Shown here one piece after another: positions 16,662-25,413 of a DNA stretch of 52,228 bases (position 1 is the first letter of the stretch; every line of letters begins with the position of its first letter). The stretch lies in the NCBI GenBank assembly GCA_040255925.1, contig JBDZVX010000004.1:1-52228 (forward strand). The letters run 5' to 3'. The DNA comes from Nitrolancea sp040255925 (GTDB lineage: Bacteria; Chloroflexota; Chloroflexia; Thermomicrobiales; Thermomicrobiaceae). The notes under the pieces were generated by a model. That model searched no databases. It saw only the letters and a list, made by a program, of their open reading frames with translations, and was not told the origin of the DNA. The position numbers were made by a program, and so were the translations under genes.

Positions 16662-17921
16662 ATGGCTTTTCTCCGGATGCTTCGTCAGCGCCACCTGGCC
16701 ATCCTCTGGCTGAGTCAGATCCTTTCAGCGATCGGGGACAACCTCTACACCATCGCCGTCGTCTGGATCGCCGTACAATTGGCGGGCAGCGGCGCCGGGC
16801 TGGTCGTCGCGGCGCAGTCAGTCTCGGCCCTCGCCTTTGGCCTTCTCGGCGGCGTCTATGCCGACCGCTGGAACCGGCGCATTACCATGATCGTGGTCGA
16901 TCTGGTGCGGGCGGCCGCAGTAGCAGTCTTACCGGTTGTGGCCTGGACTGGCACGCTTCAGCTATGGCATATGGCTGCCGTCGCGGTCGTCATCGGCGCG
17001 ATGGGGTCGCTCTTCGACCCGGCGCTCCAGGCCAGCCTCCCGGCGCTCGCTGAAAACGAGCGGACGCTTCAGGCGACGAACGGGTTAATGGACATTACCC
17101 GGCGCCTCGCCCGAGCCATCGGTCCGAGCCTCGCCGGCGTACTCGTAGCCGCCTTGCCGATCAGCCAGTTCTTCACGCTCGACGCGCTCAGCTACCTCAT
17201 CTCCGCCATCGCGGTCTTCTCACTCGGCCGGCGCTTTGCCTGGAAGCCCGATCGCGGCACCAGTCATCGTTCCGGTGTGGTGGGCGTGGTCAGTGAGATC
17301 ATCGGCGCGGTTCGATTGGTTGTCGATCATCGTCCGCTGATGTGGGCGCTGGTCAGCCTCGGCATCTCGTGTATCGCTTGGAGCATCGCCTTCACCGTTG
17401 GAGTACCATTACTCACGAAAGACCAGCTCGCGGGCTCGATCGGTGCCTACGGCCTGATCGTCGGCGCGTACGGCGCGGCCAACGTCATTGGCAACTTGAT
17501 CGTCGGGAGCCTGGCTATCCGCCGCCGGGTGATTGTCCTCTTCACCGGGCGCGTCGTCCTCGGCTCCGGATTCCTCATCCTTGCCGCCGCGGATAGCTTG
17601 CCGCTTGCGATGTTCGGTTCTGCGATAGCCGCTCTGGGTGGGCCGATGGGTGACCTCATCATGCTCACCATGATTCAGACCGACTTCTCCTCCGGTCAGA
17701 TCGGAAAGGTCTTCAGCCTGCGGATGACGGTGGCAAGTGCCGGCATATCGCTTGGGCTGCTGCTGGCGGTGCCGCTCTACTCGTGGGCGCCGATTTGGCT
17801 GGGTATTGCCGGCAGTGGGCTCGCGATTCTGGCAACCGGGGTGGTGGGGCTTGTCCGTTTCGGCCGTGAGCCAGCGGCTCCCCGGCAGCCGCGGGTCGAA
17901 ATCGCGCCTTCTTCCGACTGA
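16662..17921 (+). CDS. MFS transporter, exporter-like
   Basis: The 419-residue protein has 12 predicted membrane helices and resembles the EntS/MFS_3-type exporters: LWLSQILSAIGDNLYTIAV at the N terminus, the loop 2-3 motif GGVYADRWNRR near residues 65-75, and TNGLMDITRRLARAIGPSLAG in the middle. ATG 16662 has AGAAGGAC upstream. It follows the metal-chelate importer and its methyltransferase in the same direction but beyond a terminator-like hairpin. Export of a siderophore or a drug are both plausible; the sequence does not decide. Confidence 0.88.
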   Translation: MAFLRMLRQRHLAILWLSQILSAIGDNLYTIAVVWIAVQLAGSGAGLVVAAQSVSALAFGLLGGVYADRWNRRITMIVVDLVRAAAVAVLPVVAWTGTLQLWHMAAVAVVIGAMGSLFDPALQASLPALAENERTLQATNGLMDITRRLARAIGPSLAGVLVAALPISQFFTLDALSYLISAIAVFSLGRRFAWKPDRGTSHRSGVVGVVSEIIGAVRLVVDHRPLMWALVSLGISCIAWSIAFTVGVPLLTKDQLAGSIGAYGLIVGAYGAANVIGNLIVGSLAIRRRVIVLFTGRVVLGSGFLILAAADSLPLAMFGSAIAALGGPMGDLIMLTMIQTDFSSGQIGKVFSLRMTVASAGISLGLLLAVPLYSWAPIWLGIAGSGLAILATGVVGLVRFGREPAAPRQPRVEIAPSSD

Positions 17922-17971
17922 GGCCGGGTATCGGTTCGCCACCTGTCCCTAATGGAGTACACGGCCAGGGA

Positions 17972-18190
17972 TCACGAGTCGTCGGACGGCCCCTCGACCC
18001 AGCGGCCGGACGACTCGTCCTTATGGTACTTTCGTTTGACGGCACCCCAGGCCACCCGGTGAGCACGCAGCTCATCCTGCCCGTACTCCTCGTAGGCACT
18101 GTTGTATGCCTCCATGTAGATTTCCTCGGCATGCGGCGGCAGGGCATTTCGCACGCTCTCCGGCAGGTCTGATGTCTTGTCGTACGGCAT
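17972..18190 (-). CDS. chaB: ChaB family protein
   Basis: The 72-residue product beginning MPYDKTSDLPESVRNALPPH is a clear ChaB-domain protein, a small three-helix fold named after a gene next to the E. coli calcium/proton antiporter ChaA. The conserved EIYMEAYNSAYEEYG follows, and the C terminus has WGAVKRKYHKDESSGRWV. The open frame runs 23 codons further upstream, but ATG 18190 has AAGGAAGGAG before it and matches the family start. No antiporter gene is adjacent; the molecular role is not established. Confidence 0.9.
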   Translation of the reverse strand: MPYDKTSDLPESVRNALPPHAEEIYMEAYNSAYEEYGQDELRAHRVAWGAVKRKYHKDESSGRWVEGPSDDS

Positions 18191-18365
18191 CTTGACTCCT
18201 TCCTTGATACAGTGAGATTGGCAAGAGAGATGCCATAACGGATGTAATGAATCCGGCATACTCCAATACTGCGGCCACAGGCGGGAGGGCTCCGTGTGGG
18301 GATCAACAAGCTGCTATTGAAGATGCCGCTTAGAAATCCGGAATGAGCGTTCAGCGGTGGAACGA

Positions 18366-19532
18366 TCAGTTCCGCACCTTCCGGGACTCCTGGTCGGCCC
18401 GGAGCTGGCCGCATGCGGCGGCGATATCGACACCGCGGGAGTAGCGCACCGTCGCCGGGATGCCGCGCCGCCGGAGAATCTCTGCGAACCGATCGATCCG
18501 CTCGGCGCTCGGACGCTGGAAGGCTGTCGCGGGGGTGGGGTTCAACGGGATGATATTGACGTGGCAGAGTAACCCGTGAAGCAGGCGCGCCAATTCACCG
18601 GCAATCACGTCGCTGTCGTTGACGTCCTTGATCAGCGCGTACTCGAACGAGATTCGGCGGCCAGTCTGCTCAACATAGCGCCGGCAGGCCACGAGGAGCT
18701 CGCCGACCGGATAGCGCCGGTTGAGCGGCACCAGCGTCGAGCGCAGATCATCATTGGGCGCGTGGAGCGAGACGGCCAGGTTGACCTGGAACGGCTCGGT
18801 TATCAGACGGTCGATGAAAGGCACGAGCCCCGAGGTCGAGAGGGTGATCCGCCGGGCGCCGGTATTCATCCCCTCCGGCTCGTGGAGAATCCGCACCATC
18901 CGCATGGTCGCGTCGTAGTTCTGGAACGGCTCACCCATCCCCATCATCACGATGTTGGTTAGGGTCCGGCCATGTTCGCGTGCCCGGCGGGCCGATTCCA
19001 CGACCTGGCTCACCATCTCCCCGGCGCTCAGATTCCGGATCAAACCGAGCATGCCAGTGGCACAAAAGGCACAGCCAACCGCGCAGCCGACCTGGCAGGA
19101 GACACAGACGGTGGTGCGATCCGGATAGAACATCAGCACCGTTTCGATATGCTCGCCATCGAAGGTGCGGAAGAGGAGCTTGACCGTCTCCCCCTGGTCG
19201 GCACTCAGCTCACGAACCGGCTCCAGTGAGGATATCGGGAGCGAGGCAGCCAGCCGGGAGCGGAGATCCTTCGGCAGCACGGTCATGGCGTCGTAGGAGC
19301 CGGCAAGTTGCTGATACGCCCAATGATAAAGCTGCCGGGCGCGATACCGGGGGATTCCATCAGCGGCCAGCCGGGACTCCAGATCGGCGAGGGTCAGGTC
19401 GTGGAGCGTGACCGGCCGGTCCTGGCGCGGACGGCGGACTGGAACCGGATGCCCGGTTGTGTTGGGTCGCTGGATCATGCGGGGCTTCGCGTCGATCATG
19501 CTTTTCGTCACCTCGACCCGCAAGTCTACCAC
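18366..19532 (-). CDS. rlmN: 23S rRNA (adenine2503-C2)/tRNA (adenine37-C2) methyltransferase RlmN
   Basis: The radical-SAM enzyme methylates A2503 of 23S rRNA and A37 of some tRNAs. The iron-sulfur motif CAVGCAFC uses Cys150, Cys154 and Cys157 (counted from GTG 19532), preceded by the RlmN-typical VCVSCQVGC. The C-terminal YSRGVDIAAACGQL holds the second methyl-bearing cysteine. The N-terminal helical domain with YRARQLYHWAYQQ is also typical. GTG 19532 overlaps the stop of the upstream gene; ATG 19499 and ATG 19478 are alternatives because the first 18 residues are not conserved. Confidence 0.95.
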   Translation of the reverse strand: MVDLRVEVTKSMIDAKPRMIQRPNTTGHPVPVRRPRQDRPVTLHDLTLADLESRLAADGIPRYRARQLYHWAYQQLAGSYDAMTVLPKDLRSRLAASLPISSLEPVRELSADQGETVKLLFRTFDGEHIETVLMFYPDRTTVCVSCQVGCAVGCAFCATGMLGLIRNLSAGEMVSQVVESARRAREHGRTLTNIVMMGMGEPFQNYDATMRMVRILHEPEGMNTGARRITLSTSGLVPFIDRLITEPFQVNLAVSLHAPNDDLRSTLVPLNRRYPVGELLVACRRYVEQTGRRISFEYALIKDVNDSDVIAGELARLLHGLLCHVNIIPLNPTPATAFQRPSAERIDRFAEILRRRGIPATVRYSRGVDIAAACGQLRADQESRKVRN

Positions 19533-20374
19533 TCGCCCAGCGATCCCTCGACCTCCCCGCGACGCACGCGTTCGATATCGGCCGCCCGCTCGTCAATGAC
19601 TTCCTTCACCGGCAGGTGCCGCTTCCGTGCCACCCACTCCCGGACGTCGGGCTCGCCCCACCTCGTGATGTCGACCAGATAGGAGAAGCGATCCAGCAGC
19701 GTTCCACGGAACGGCTCGGCCGGCTTCTCCGGCTCACGCAGGTCGGCCAGCGTCCGGCTGGCGAGCGTTTCCATGACCCAGTTTGGGATGTTTTGCTTCG
19801 CCTCGGGATAGACGAAGCGATAGTAATGCAGGTAGACAAGCAGCAGATCCCAGTGCGCGCCGAAGCGATTCAACAACTGTTGCCAGTCGATCGACGTGGC
19901 GGCCCGGCGAATCATGTGGGCGATATCCGCCCCATCGAACCGCTCACGCCCGGCGACGTAGGCTTTGATCCAGATCAGATCGGTCACCGAGACGATCAGG
20001 GATGGGATGCCCAGCACGTTGGCATGCACCGCGTCGGCAAACCAGCTGTCGTCAATCGGGATCAGGACATTGCCGGAGCCGGTAATCAGGTCGATCACGG
20101 CGTCACCGGCGTGCGCCTTGGCGAGCCAGCTCTGGACCAGCACCTCGACCGGATACCCGGCGTCGGCAAGCGCCAGCAATGCCCGGTCCCGGTCTTCCGG
20201 TTTCAGAAAGAGATCGAGGTCCTTGGTGTTCCGCCAGATGCCGGTGTAGGAGTAGAACGCAAGGGCTCCGGAAACAAGATACGGGATGCCTGCCTTGTTC
20301 AGAACGGACATCGCATGCGTGTACGCAGCCTCGTGCTCGGGCGCCAGATCAATCTCCACCGATGGTTCCTTCAT
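19526..20374 (-). CDS. Nucleotidyltransferase-fold protein
   Basis: The 282-residue protein has a pol-beta/AbiEii-like nucleotidyltransferase core near the N terminus: a helix-strand YLVSGALAFYSYTG followed by NTKDLDLFL, in which the DLD aspartates would bind metal, then VIDLITGSGN with a third acidic position. The C-terminal half is helical (DWQQLLNRFGAHWDLLLVYL). Similar proteins occur as free-standing hypotheticals and as toxins or nucleotide-transfer enzymes; no antitoxin partner is next to it. It ends 7 nt inside the longest form of rlmN, so the two are probably co-transcribed. Function is unknown. Confidence 0.65.
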   Translation of the reverse strand: MKEPSVEIDLAPEHEAAYTHAMSVLNKAGIPYLVSGALAFYSYTGIWRNTKDLDLFLKPEDRDRALLALADAGYPVEVLVQSWLAKAHAGDAVIDLITGSGNVLIPIDDSWFADAVHANVLGIPSLIVSVTDLIWIKAYVAGRERFDGADIAHMIRRAATSIDWQQLLNRFGAHWDLLLVYLHYYRFVYPEAKQNIPNWVMETLASRTLADLREPEKPAEPFRGTLLDRFSYLVDITRWGEPDVREWVARKRHLPVKEVIDERAADIERVRRGEVEGSLGEW

Positions 20375-20548
20375 ATATTGGCGATGCCCGGCGGATGGTG
20401 CCGGTCACACGAAAACGCAAGTCCCGTTCCGCTAAATGGCGATTCCCCGCGCGGTTCCGGGAGTCGAAACGGCGGCCCGGTAACGGGCGAAAGTGGCCGG
20501 GGAGAGGCCCAAAAGGGTATGATCAGGGTGAATCGAAAGGAGAGAATC

Positions 20549-21100
20549 ATGGCGGGAACTCGGGCAACCGGGCAGGCGAAAGGTCTGTCATTGAGCCAGG
20601 CGATGCTGGATGCCTTCAATGAGCAGGTCAAGAATGAGCTCTACTCCTCGTACCTCTACCTCTCGATGGCAGGTTACTACGAGTCGATCAACCTACCGGG
20701 TTTCGCGCATTGGATGCGGCTCCAATCCACGGAAGAGGCCGCGCACGCGATGAAGATCCACGATTTCGTCCAGGATCGTGGTGGGCGGGTCAAGCTCCAC
20801 ACCATCGACGAGCCCCCAAGTGACTTTCACTCCCCGCTCGATGCATTCGAGCAGACGCTGGAGCACGAGAAGCTGGTCACCGGGATGATCAACAATCTCT
20901 ATGGGTTGGCGGGCGAAGAGCGAGACTACGCAAGCCAGGCGTTCCTGCAATGGTTCATCACGGAGCAGGTCGAGGAAGAAAAAACCGCGACGCAGGTGGT
21001 TGAGACACTCAAGATGATCGCTGACAAGCCGGACGCCGTGATTATGCTGGATCGGGAACTCGCCGGACGGGCCCCGGATGCCGGGACAGCCCAGGCATAG
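20549..21100 (+). CDS. ftnA: Ferritin (non-heme, FtnA type)
   Basis: The 183-residue product stores iron in a 24-mer shell. The four-helix-bundle ferroxidase residues are recognisable: EQVKNELYSSYLYLSMAGYY (first helix Glu and Tyr), QSTEEAAHAMKIHDFVQDRG (Glu-Glu-x-x-His), and FLQWFITEQVEEEKTATQVV (Gln/Glu site). The frame is open 364 codons upstream, overlapping the nucleotidyltransferase on the other strand, but ATG 20549 follows AAAGGAGAGA and gives the proper family length. A two-hairpin terminator follows. Superoxide dismutase lies 1.1 kb downstream. Confidence 0.95.
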   Translation: MAGTRATGQAKGLSLSQAMLDAFNEQVKNELYSSYLYLSMAGYYESINLPGFAHWMRLQSTEEAAHAMKIHDFVQDRGGRVKLHTIDEPPSDFHSPLDAFEQTLEHEKLVTGMINNLYGLAGEERDYASQAFLQWFITEQVEEEKTATQVVETLKMIADKPDAVIMLDRELAGRAPDAGTAQA

Positions 21101-21116
21101 ATTGTGAATGGTCTAC

Positions 21117-21158
21117 GCTAGCCGGGGATCATGCCGGCTAGCACACCCCCCGCGGGGG
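21117..21158 (+). terminator. Double hairpin after ferritin
   Basis: GCTAGCCGG (21117-21125) pairs with CCGGCTAGC (21134-21142), and a second palindrome CCCCCGCGGGGG follows at 21147-21158 with TTCCTC after it. The pair begins 17 nt after the ferritin stop. Confidence 0.65.
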
Positions 21159-21223
21159 TTCCTCGGGGGATGGGCTAAGGGTGACGCAGGAGCACCCGTG
21201 GTAGCTCTCCGGAAAGGGATTGA

Positions 21224-21994
21224 ATGATTCGTCTTGGTGCGATCGCCGATATCCATGCTCGAGCCGGTCGGGAGTTCGAATTACAGGCGATGTTCGCGTA
21301 TGCCGACGCACACGCCGACATCCTGGTCGTCGCAGGGGATTTGACCGATACCGGGCATGAAGACGACGCTCGGGTCCTTGGAGGCATCCTCGATACGGTG
21401 TCGATTCCAGTCGTGGGTGTACTGGGCAATCACGATTTCAACCAAAACCGGGAAGCTGGAGTACGTCAGGTCCTCGAAGACCACGGGATGGTCATCCTCG
21501 ACGGCACCGGCTGGATCTTCGAACACGGAGGCGTACGCCTCGGAATTGGCGGAGCCGCTGGCTTCGGCGGCGGTTTTCGCCCCTACAACGTCGTTCCCTT
21601 CGGCGAGCCGGGGTGGAAGGACTTCTACGACAAGATCATGACTGAAACCGAAAAGCTCGATCGCGGACTCCTTGCGGTGCGCGATGCCGATTACGTGATC
21701 GGGATCACTCACTACAGCCCGTCGATCGAAACGATGGGGCATGAACCTGAGCAGCTCTACATGTTCCTCGGCAGCAGCGAACTGGGCGACGTGCTGGAGC
21801 GTCACCACGCGTTTCTCGGCATTCACGGGCACGCCCACCGCGGCCGGTACGAGGGGCACACACCTAACGGCGTACCAGTATTCAACGTCGCGATGCCGAT
21901 CATCGGCCGGCCGCTCATTTGGAAGCTCAGCCATCGCGAGCGGAGCCCGAAACCGGAGTCGATGTTGCTGGGGGCGGGATCAGCCGCCGATTAA
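21224..21994 (+). CDS. Calcineurin-like metallophosphoesterase
   Basis: The 256-residue protein shows the complete set of dinuclear-metal motifs: DIHA (residues 8-11, D-x-H), GDLTD (40s), GNHDF (near 68-72), a histidine in ITHYSPS, and GHAHRG near residue 205. It has no signal peptide, so it is cytoplasmic. Hydrolysis of a phosphodiester or phosphomonoester is expected; the substrate (cyclic nucleotide, nucleotide or lipid headgroup) cannot be told. ATG 21224 follows GGAAAGGGA. Confidence 0.85.
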   Translation: MIRLGAIADIHARAGREFELQAMFAYADAHADILVVAGDLTDTGHEDDARVLGGILDTVSIPVVGVLGNHDFNQNREAGVRQVLEDHGMVILDGTGWIFEHGGVRLGIGGAAGFGGGFRPYNVVPFGEPGWKDFYDKIMTETEKLDRGLLAVRDADYVIGITHYSPSIETMGHEPEQLYMFLGSSELGDVLERHHAFLGIHGHAHRGRYEGHTPNGVPVFNVAMPIIGRPLIWKLSHRERSPKPESMLLGAGSAAD

Positions 21995-22161
21995 CATGCG
22001 GCCGGCTTCCGCTGGGCAAAGGTCGAGGTTGTATGATAATGAGTGGCGCGGAAGACCGCGTCGCTCCGGAGCGGAGATCGATCCTGTAGCGAGGGAGGGG
22101 GTTCGACAACGGAGTCCAGCCCACGGTGTGAATGATCGTTTATGAGCAAGGAGGGAAGGAT

Positions 22162-22773
22162 ATGGCCTTCACATTGCCCCCGCTGCCGTACGCATACGAT
22201 GCGTTGGAGCCATATATCGACGAGCAGACCATGCATCTTCACCACGACAAGCACCACGCGGGTTACGTCAACAACCTCAACGCCGCGCTTGAAAGCGCCC
22301 CCGAGTTCTTCAATCAGAGCATCGAAGATATCTTGCGCAACATCAACGATGTGCCGGAAGCGATCCGCACCGCTGTCCGGAACAACGGCGGTGGGGCCGA
22401 GAACCACACGATGTACTGGGAGATCATGGGTCCGAACGGCGGCGGTGAGCCGACCGGCGACCTGGCCAACGCCATCAATTCGGCGTTCGGCGATTTCGCG
22501 TCGTTCAAGGACAAGTTCGCCAAGGCTGGGGCCACCCGGTTCGGCAGCGGCTGGGCTTGGCTGGTGGCCGGCAATAGTGGCCTGCAGGTCATCAGCACGG
22601 CCAATCAGGACAGCCCGTTCATGGACGGCCTCTACCCGGTAATGGGGATCGATGTCTGGGAGCATGCCTACTACCTGAAGTACCAGAACCGGCGGCCCGA
22701 GTACATTGCGGCGTGGTGGAACGTCCTCAACTGGTCCGCGATCGCCGATCGCTACGCGAAGGCGATCGGGTAG
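22162..22773 (+). CDS. sodA: Superoxide dismutase, Fe/Mn family
   Basis: The 203-residue enzyme converts superoxide to peroxide and oxygen. Metal ligands are seen at His27 in MHLHHDKHHAGYV, His near 81 in ENHTMYW, and Asp/His in DVWEHAYYLKYQNRR near the C terminus. ATG 22162 lies behind AAGGAGG; the longer frame from 22132 is not needed. GGGAENHTMYWEIMGPNGGG and GSGWAWLV fit the family. I cannot decide between iron and manganese; the symbol sodA is provisional. Confidence 0.95.
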   Translation: MAFTLPPLPYAYDALEPYIDEQTMHLHHDKHHAGYVNNLNAALESAPEFFNQSIEDILRNINDVPEAIRTAVRNNGGGAENHTMYWEIMGPNGGGEPTGDLANAINSAFGDFASFKDKFAKAGATRFGSGWAWLVAGNSGLQVISTANQDSPFMDGLYPVMGIDVWEHAYYLKYQNRRPEYIAAWWNVLNWSAIADRYAKAIG

Positions 22774-22787
22774 TCCGGGAATTCCAC

Positions 22788-22864
22788 GCTCTTTTCCGGC
22801 TCACCAAACGGAAGAGCGATACCGAAATCGAGATCCGTGATCGGGAGGGCCGTGCGTCCTCCCG
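22788..22864 (+). terminator. Two hairpins after sodA
   Basis: GCTCTT 22788-22793 can pair with AAGAGC 22812-22817 (with the inner CCG/CGG), and CGGGAGG 22842-22848 pairs with CCTCCCG 22858-22864. The second is followed by CTTTCGTT. They close the sodA transcript and are the only other feature, besides the dispersed repeat, in the 407 bases before the next gene. Confidence 0.55.
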
Positions 22865-22954
22865 CTTTCGTTGAGCGGGTTTATGCATGCGGCGCTGTTC
22901 CGGCATCGCGGTCGGCCGAGTTCGGCTGCATGAGGTTCCGTGAAACCGCTCCTC

Positions 22955-23047
22955 GTCATTATTCTTCGCGAACGCGAAACATCTTCTAGTGAAACGATCC
23001 TTCACGGCGTTTCCCCTCGAGCGTAGCGAAGGGTTCACGAAGACGGC
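22955..23047. repeat. Dispersed intergenic repeat, copy 1
   Basis: This stretch shares long blocks with 26987-27073, such as GTCATT, CGAACGCGAA, ATCTTCTA, GATCCTTCAC, CCCTCGAGC and TAGCGAAG. The ends of the family are inverted (GTCATNCTGA against TCAGGATGAC), as in REP or MITE elements. Copy 1 is the more degenerate of the two. Confidence 0.75.
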
Positions 23048-23180
23048 GCAAGGGGACAGGACGACCCCGAGTGCGCAAATGACGTGCGAACCTGATTCCC
23101 AGCCAGGTTTATCTGGCTTCGTTCCATGCGCGTGGTGATTGAGCACCGCGCGGAGGCGTGACGCGCCAAGGGAAAGCGAA

Positions 23181-24257
23181 TTGAACGCTGAATTCGAAGA
23201 TCTGAACGAGGCGCCGGAGCCGTCTCCCGGTTCCACCAGCCGGAAGCGTCCGGTGATTGAGCGGCTCAAGCGCCGGTTCCTCTATGGTCTGATCTTCGGG
23301 GTCGCGGTGATCGCCCTGGTGGCCTTCGCCGGGAATGGGCCAACACTGGCCGGAACGCTCGGCCGGTTCGACTGGCGTTTGCTGCCGATCATCGTCGGGC
23401 TGACCCTGGCCAATTACCTCCTCCGGTTCGGCAAGTGGCAGTTCTATCTCCGCTGGCTCAAGATCGACGGGATTTCAACCCGGACGAGCCTCGGTATCTT
23501 CTTCGCCGGGTTCTCGATGGCGGTTACGCCTGGGAAGGTCGGCGAGTTCCTCAAGGCGTACCTGCTGCGCCGGGCGACCGGGGTCCCGGTGGCGGCCACC
23601 GCGCCGATCGTGCTGGTCGAGCGGCTCACCGATGGGATGGCGATGCTGGTGCTGGCGACGGCCGGACTGGCTACCGTACGCCACGGCTGGCAACTCCTCG
23701 TCGTGATGGCGCTGGGGGCGGCGGTCGGTGTTTTCGTCCTCCAGCGGCGAACGCTGGTGCTCGGCATCCTCACCCGATTGGAGCGTCTGCCGCTGCTGTC
23801 GAGCCGAGCGCACCTGCTCCGCGCCTTCTACGAAAGTACCTATCTCCTGCTCCGGCCGGGTAATCTCCTTTTCGCGACCGCTATCGGCGTCATCTCCTGG
23901 TCGGGCGAATGCCTGGCCTTCGCGCTCATCCTCACGGGACTGGGACTCCCCTTCACCTGGTCCCTGCTCGCCACCGCGACCTTCATCCTGGCGATCGCGA
24001 CGATCGCTGGCGCGATCTCAATGCTCCCCGGCGGTCTCGGCGCCGCCGAAGCGAGCATCGCCGGGCTCCTGTTGCTGCTTGTCCACGAACCCCGGATGAC
24101 CACCGAGTTCGCGGCCGCGGCAACGCTCCTGGTGCGGTTCGCCACGCTCTGGTTCGGGGTCCTGCTCGGGATAGCCGGACTGGTCACCGTGGAGCGGCAT
24201 CTGCGACGGGCAGTGGAGCAGCCCGCCGGAGCCGGTCTCGCGCCCAACTCCGATTAG
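23181..24257 (+). CDS. Lysylphosphatidylglycerol synthase-like membrane protein (UPF0104/AglD type)
   Basis: The product (358 residues from TTG 23181) is a membrane protein with about 8 helices. Family marks are FFAGFSMAVTPGKVGEFLKA with the conserved PGKVGE, then VLVERLTDGMAML, and AISMLPGGLGAAEASIAGLL near the C terminus. Families of this fold flip or transfer lipids, as in the MprF flippase domain; the soluble lysyl-transferase domain is absent. TTG 23181 follows AAGGGAAAG; TTG 23139 is an alternative without a clear site. Likely role: cell-envelope lipid handling. Confidence 0.82.
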   Translation: MNAEFEDLNEAPEPSPGSTSRKRPVIERLKRRFLYGLIFGVAVIALVAFAGNGPTLAGTLGRFDWRLLPIIVGLTLANYLLRFGKWQFYLRWLKIDGISTRTSLGIFFAGFSMAVTPGKVGEFLKAYLLRRATGVPVAATAPIVLVERLTDGMAMLVLATAGLATVRHGWQLLVVMALGAAVGVFVLQRRTLVLGILTRLERLPLLSSRAHLLRAFYESTYLLLRPGNLLFATAIGVISWSGECLAFALILTGLGLPFTWSLLATATFILAIATIAGAISMLPGGLGAAEASIAGLLLLLVHEPRMTTEFAAAATLLVRFATLWFGVLLGIAGLVTVERHLRRAVEQPAGAGLAPNSD

Positions 24258-24460
24258 TCCAGCAGCCACTACCGGTCTCTGGGCACCGGCGCCACCGTTC
24301 GCGATGATGGCCCGATCACTTTTTGGTCACCATCAAGCCCTATCCGGGAACGAAAACATCCGGGGAATCGTCATATAGGCGAAACAGGAGGAAGCGCCGG
24401 GAACGCGACCGGCACCCTTGAGCATTGAGCCATCCCGCGGATGTGGATAGGAGGCGTGAG

Positions 24461-25225
24461 ATGTCCATACTCAAACGAGCCGGTAGCGTCCTCCCGGTCG
24501 TTCTCGCGCTGGTGATCGGTGCCGTGTTTTCCGGCCTACTTACGGGAAATGGGGGTGTACCGATGACGAGCATCGCCGAAGCTCAAGAACAACCGCGACA
24601 GCGAACGATCACCGTCAGCGGCGAGGGCCGGGTCTCGGTAACCCCGGATACCGCCCAGGTCATTCTCGGCGTCCAGATTCAGAAGCCCGATCTCGCCGCC
24701 GCCCAGCAGGAAGCCAACCAGAAGATGGATGCCGTGCTCGGCGCGCTGAAGGAGAACGGCGTTTCCGAAGACAAGATCAAGACCGTCAACTACACCATCT
24801 CGGTCCAGCGTGATTGGCAGAAGGAGGGGCAGCCAATCATCGGCTACCAGGTGACGCATCTGGTGCAGGCGAAGGTCAAACCGATGAACAAGGTTAGCGC
24901 GATCATCGATGCCGCGGTCGCCAAGGGTGCCAACGCGGTGAACGACGTGGTCTTCACGGTCGAGAACCAGGATGCCCCGCTTCAGCAGGCCCGCGAGCAG
25001 GCAGTCAATAACGCCCGTGTCAAAGCCGAGCAACTGGCCAAGCTGACCGGCGTCGGGCTCGGAGAGCCCGTCACGGTCTCCGAGACGTCAACCATGCCGC
25101 CGATGCCGATTCCGATGGCCAGGGAAGCAGTCGCACCGGCGGCAGCTGTTGGTGCCGGAACTGCCGTTCAGCCGGGACAGAGTGAAGTCACCGTCAACCT
25201 CACGATCAGCTACGCCATCCAGTAA
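24461..25225 (+). CDS. SIMPL-domain (DUF541) secreted or membrane-anchored protein
   Basis: The 254-residue protein has an N-terminal signal or anchor (VLPVVLALVIGAVFSGLL) and a SIMPL domain that opens with RTITVSGEGRVSVTPDTAQV and includes AAQQEANQKMDAVLGALKENG and the VQARVKP-like HLVQAKVKP strand. Homologues form periplasmic oligomers and are connected with oxidative stress in some bacteria. ATG 24461 follows ATAGGAGG; the 12 codons upstream of it are not needed. The upstream 203 bases show nothing I recognise. Confidence 0.9.
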   Translation: MSILKRAGSVLPVVLALVIGAVFSGLLTGNGGVPMTSIAEAQEQPRQRTITVSGEGRVSVTPDTAQVILGVQIQKPDLAAAQQEANQKMDAVLGALKENGVSEDKIKTVNYTISVQRDWQKEGQPIIGYQVTHLVQAKVKPMNKVSAIIDAAVAKGANAVNDVVFTVENQDAPLQQAREQAVNNARVKAEQLAKLTGVGLGEPVTVSETSTMPPMPIPMAREAVAPAAAVGAGTAVQPGQSEVTVNLTISYAIQ

Positions 25226-25247
25226 TCCGCTCCCTGATCCCGCGGTT

Positions 25248-25275
25248 TGAGCCGGGCCTTGACGGGTCCGGCTCA
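25248..25275 (+). terminator. Hairpin terminator after the SIMPL gene
   Basis: TGAGCCGG (25248-25255) pairs with CCGGCTCA (25268-25275), followed by the T-rich GTTCTTGTGTT. It begins 23 nt after the stop codon. Confidence 0.65.
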
Positions 25276-25413
25276 GTTCTTGTGTTCCCGCGGCAAGGCA
25301 CCCGCTTGCCGCCGGAGGCAGCCATCGGCGTTAATCGAGCCGGCACCGGAATGCCCAACACCGGTTGACCCGATTTCGCCGCGATCTCGATTCCGCCGCG
25401 ACTGGAGAGACGT

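Noticed and set aside
19457..21100. A 547-codon open frame including ferritin
   Set aside because: The first 364 codons run antisense to the nucleotidyltransferase gene and have no family resemblance; the ferritin start at 20549 has its own strong ribosome site.
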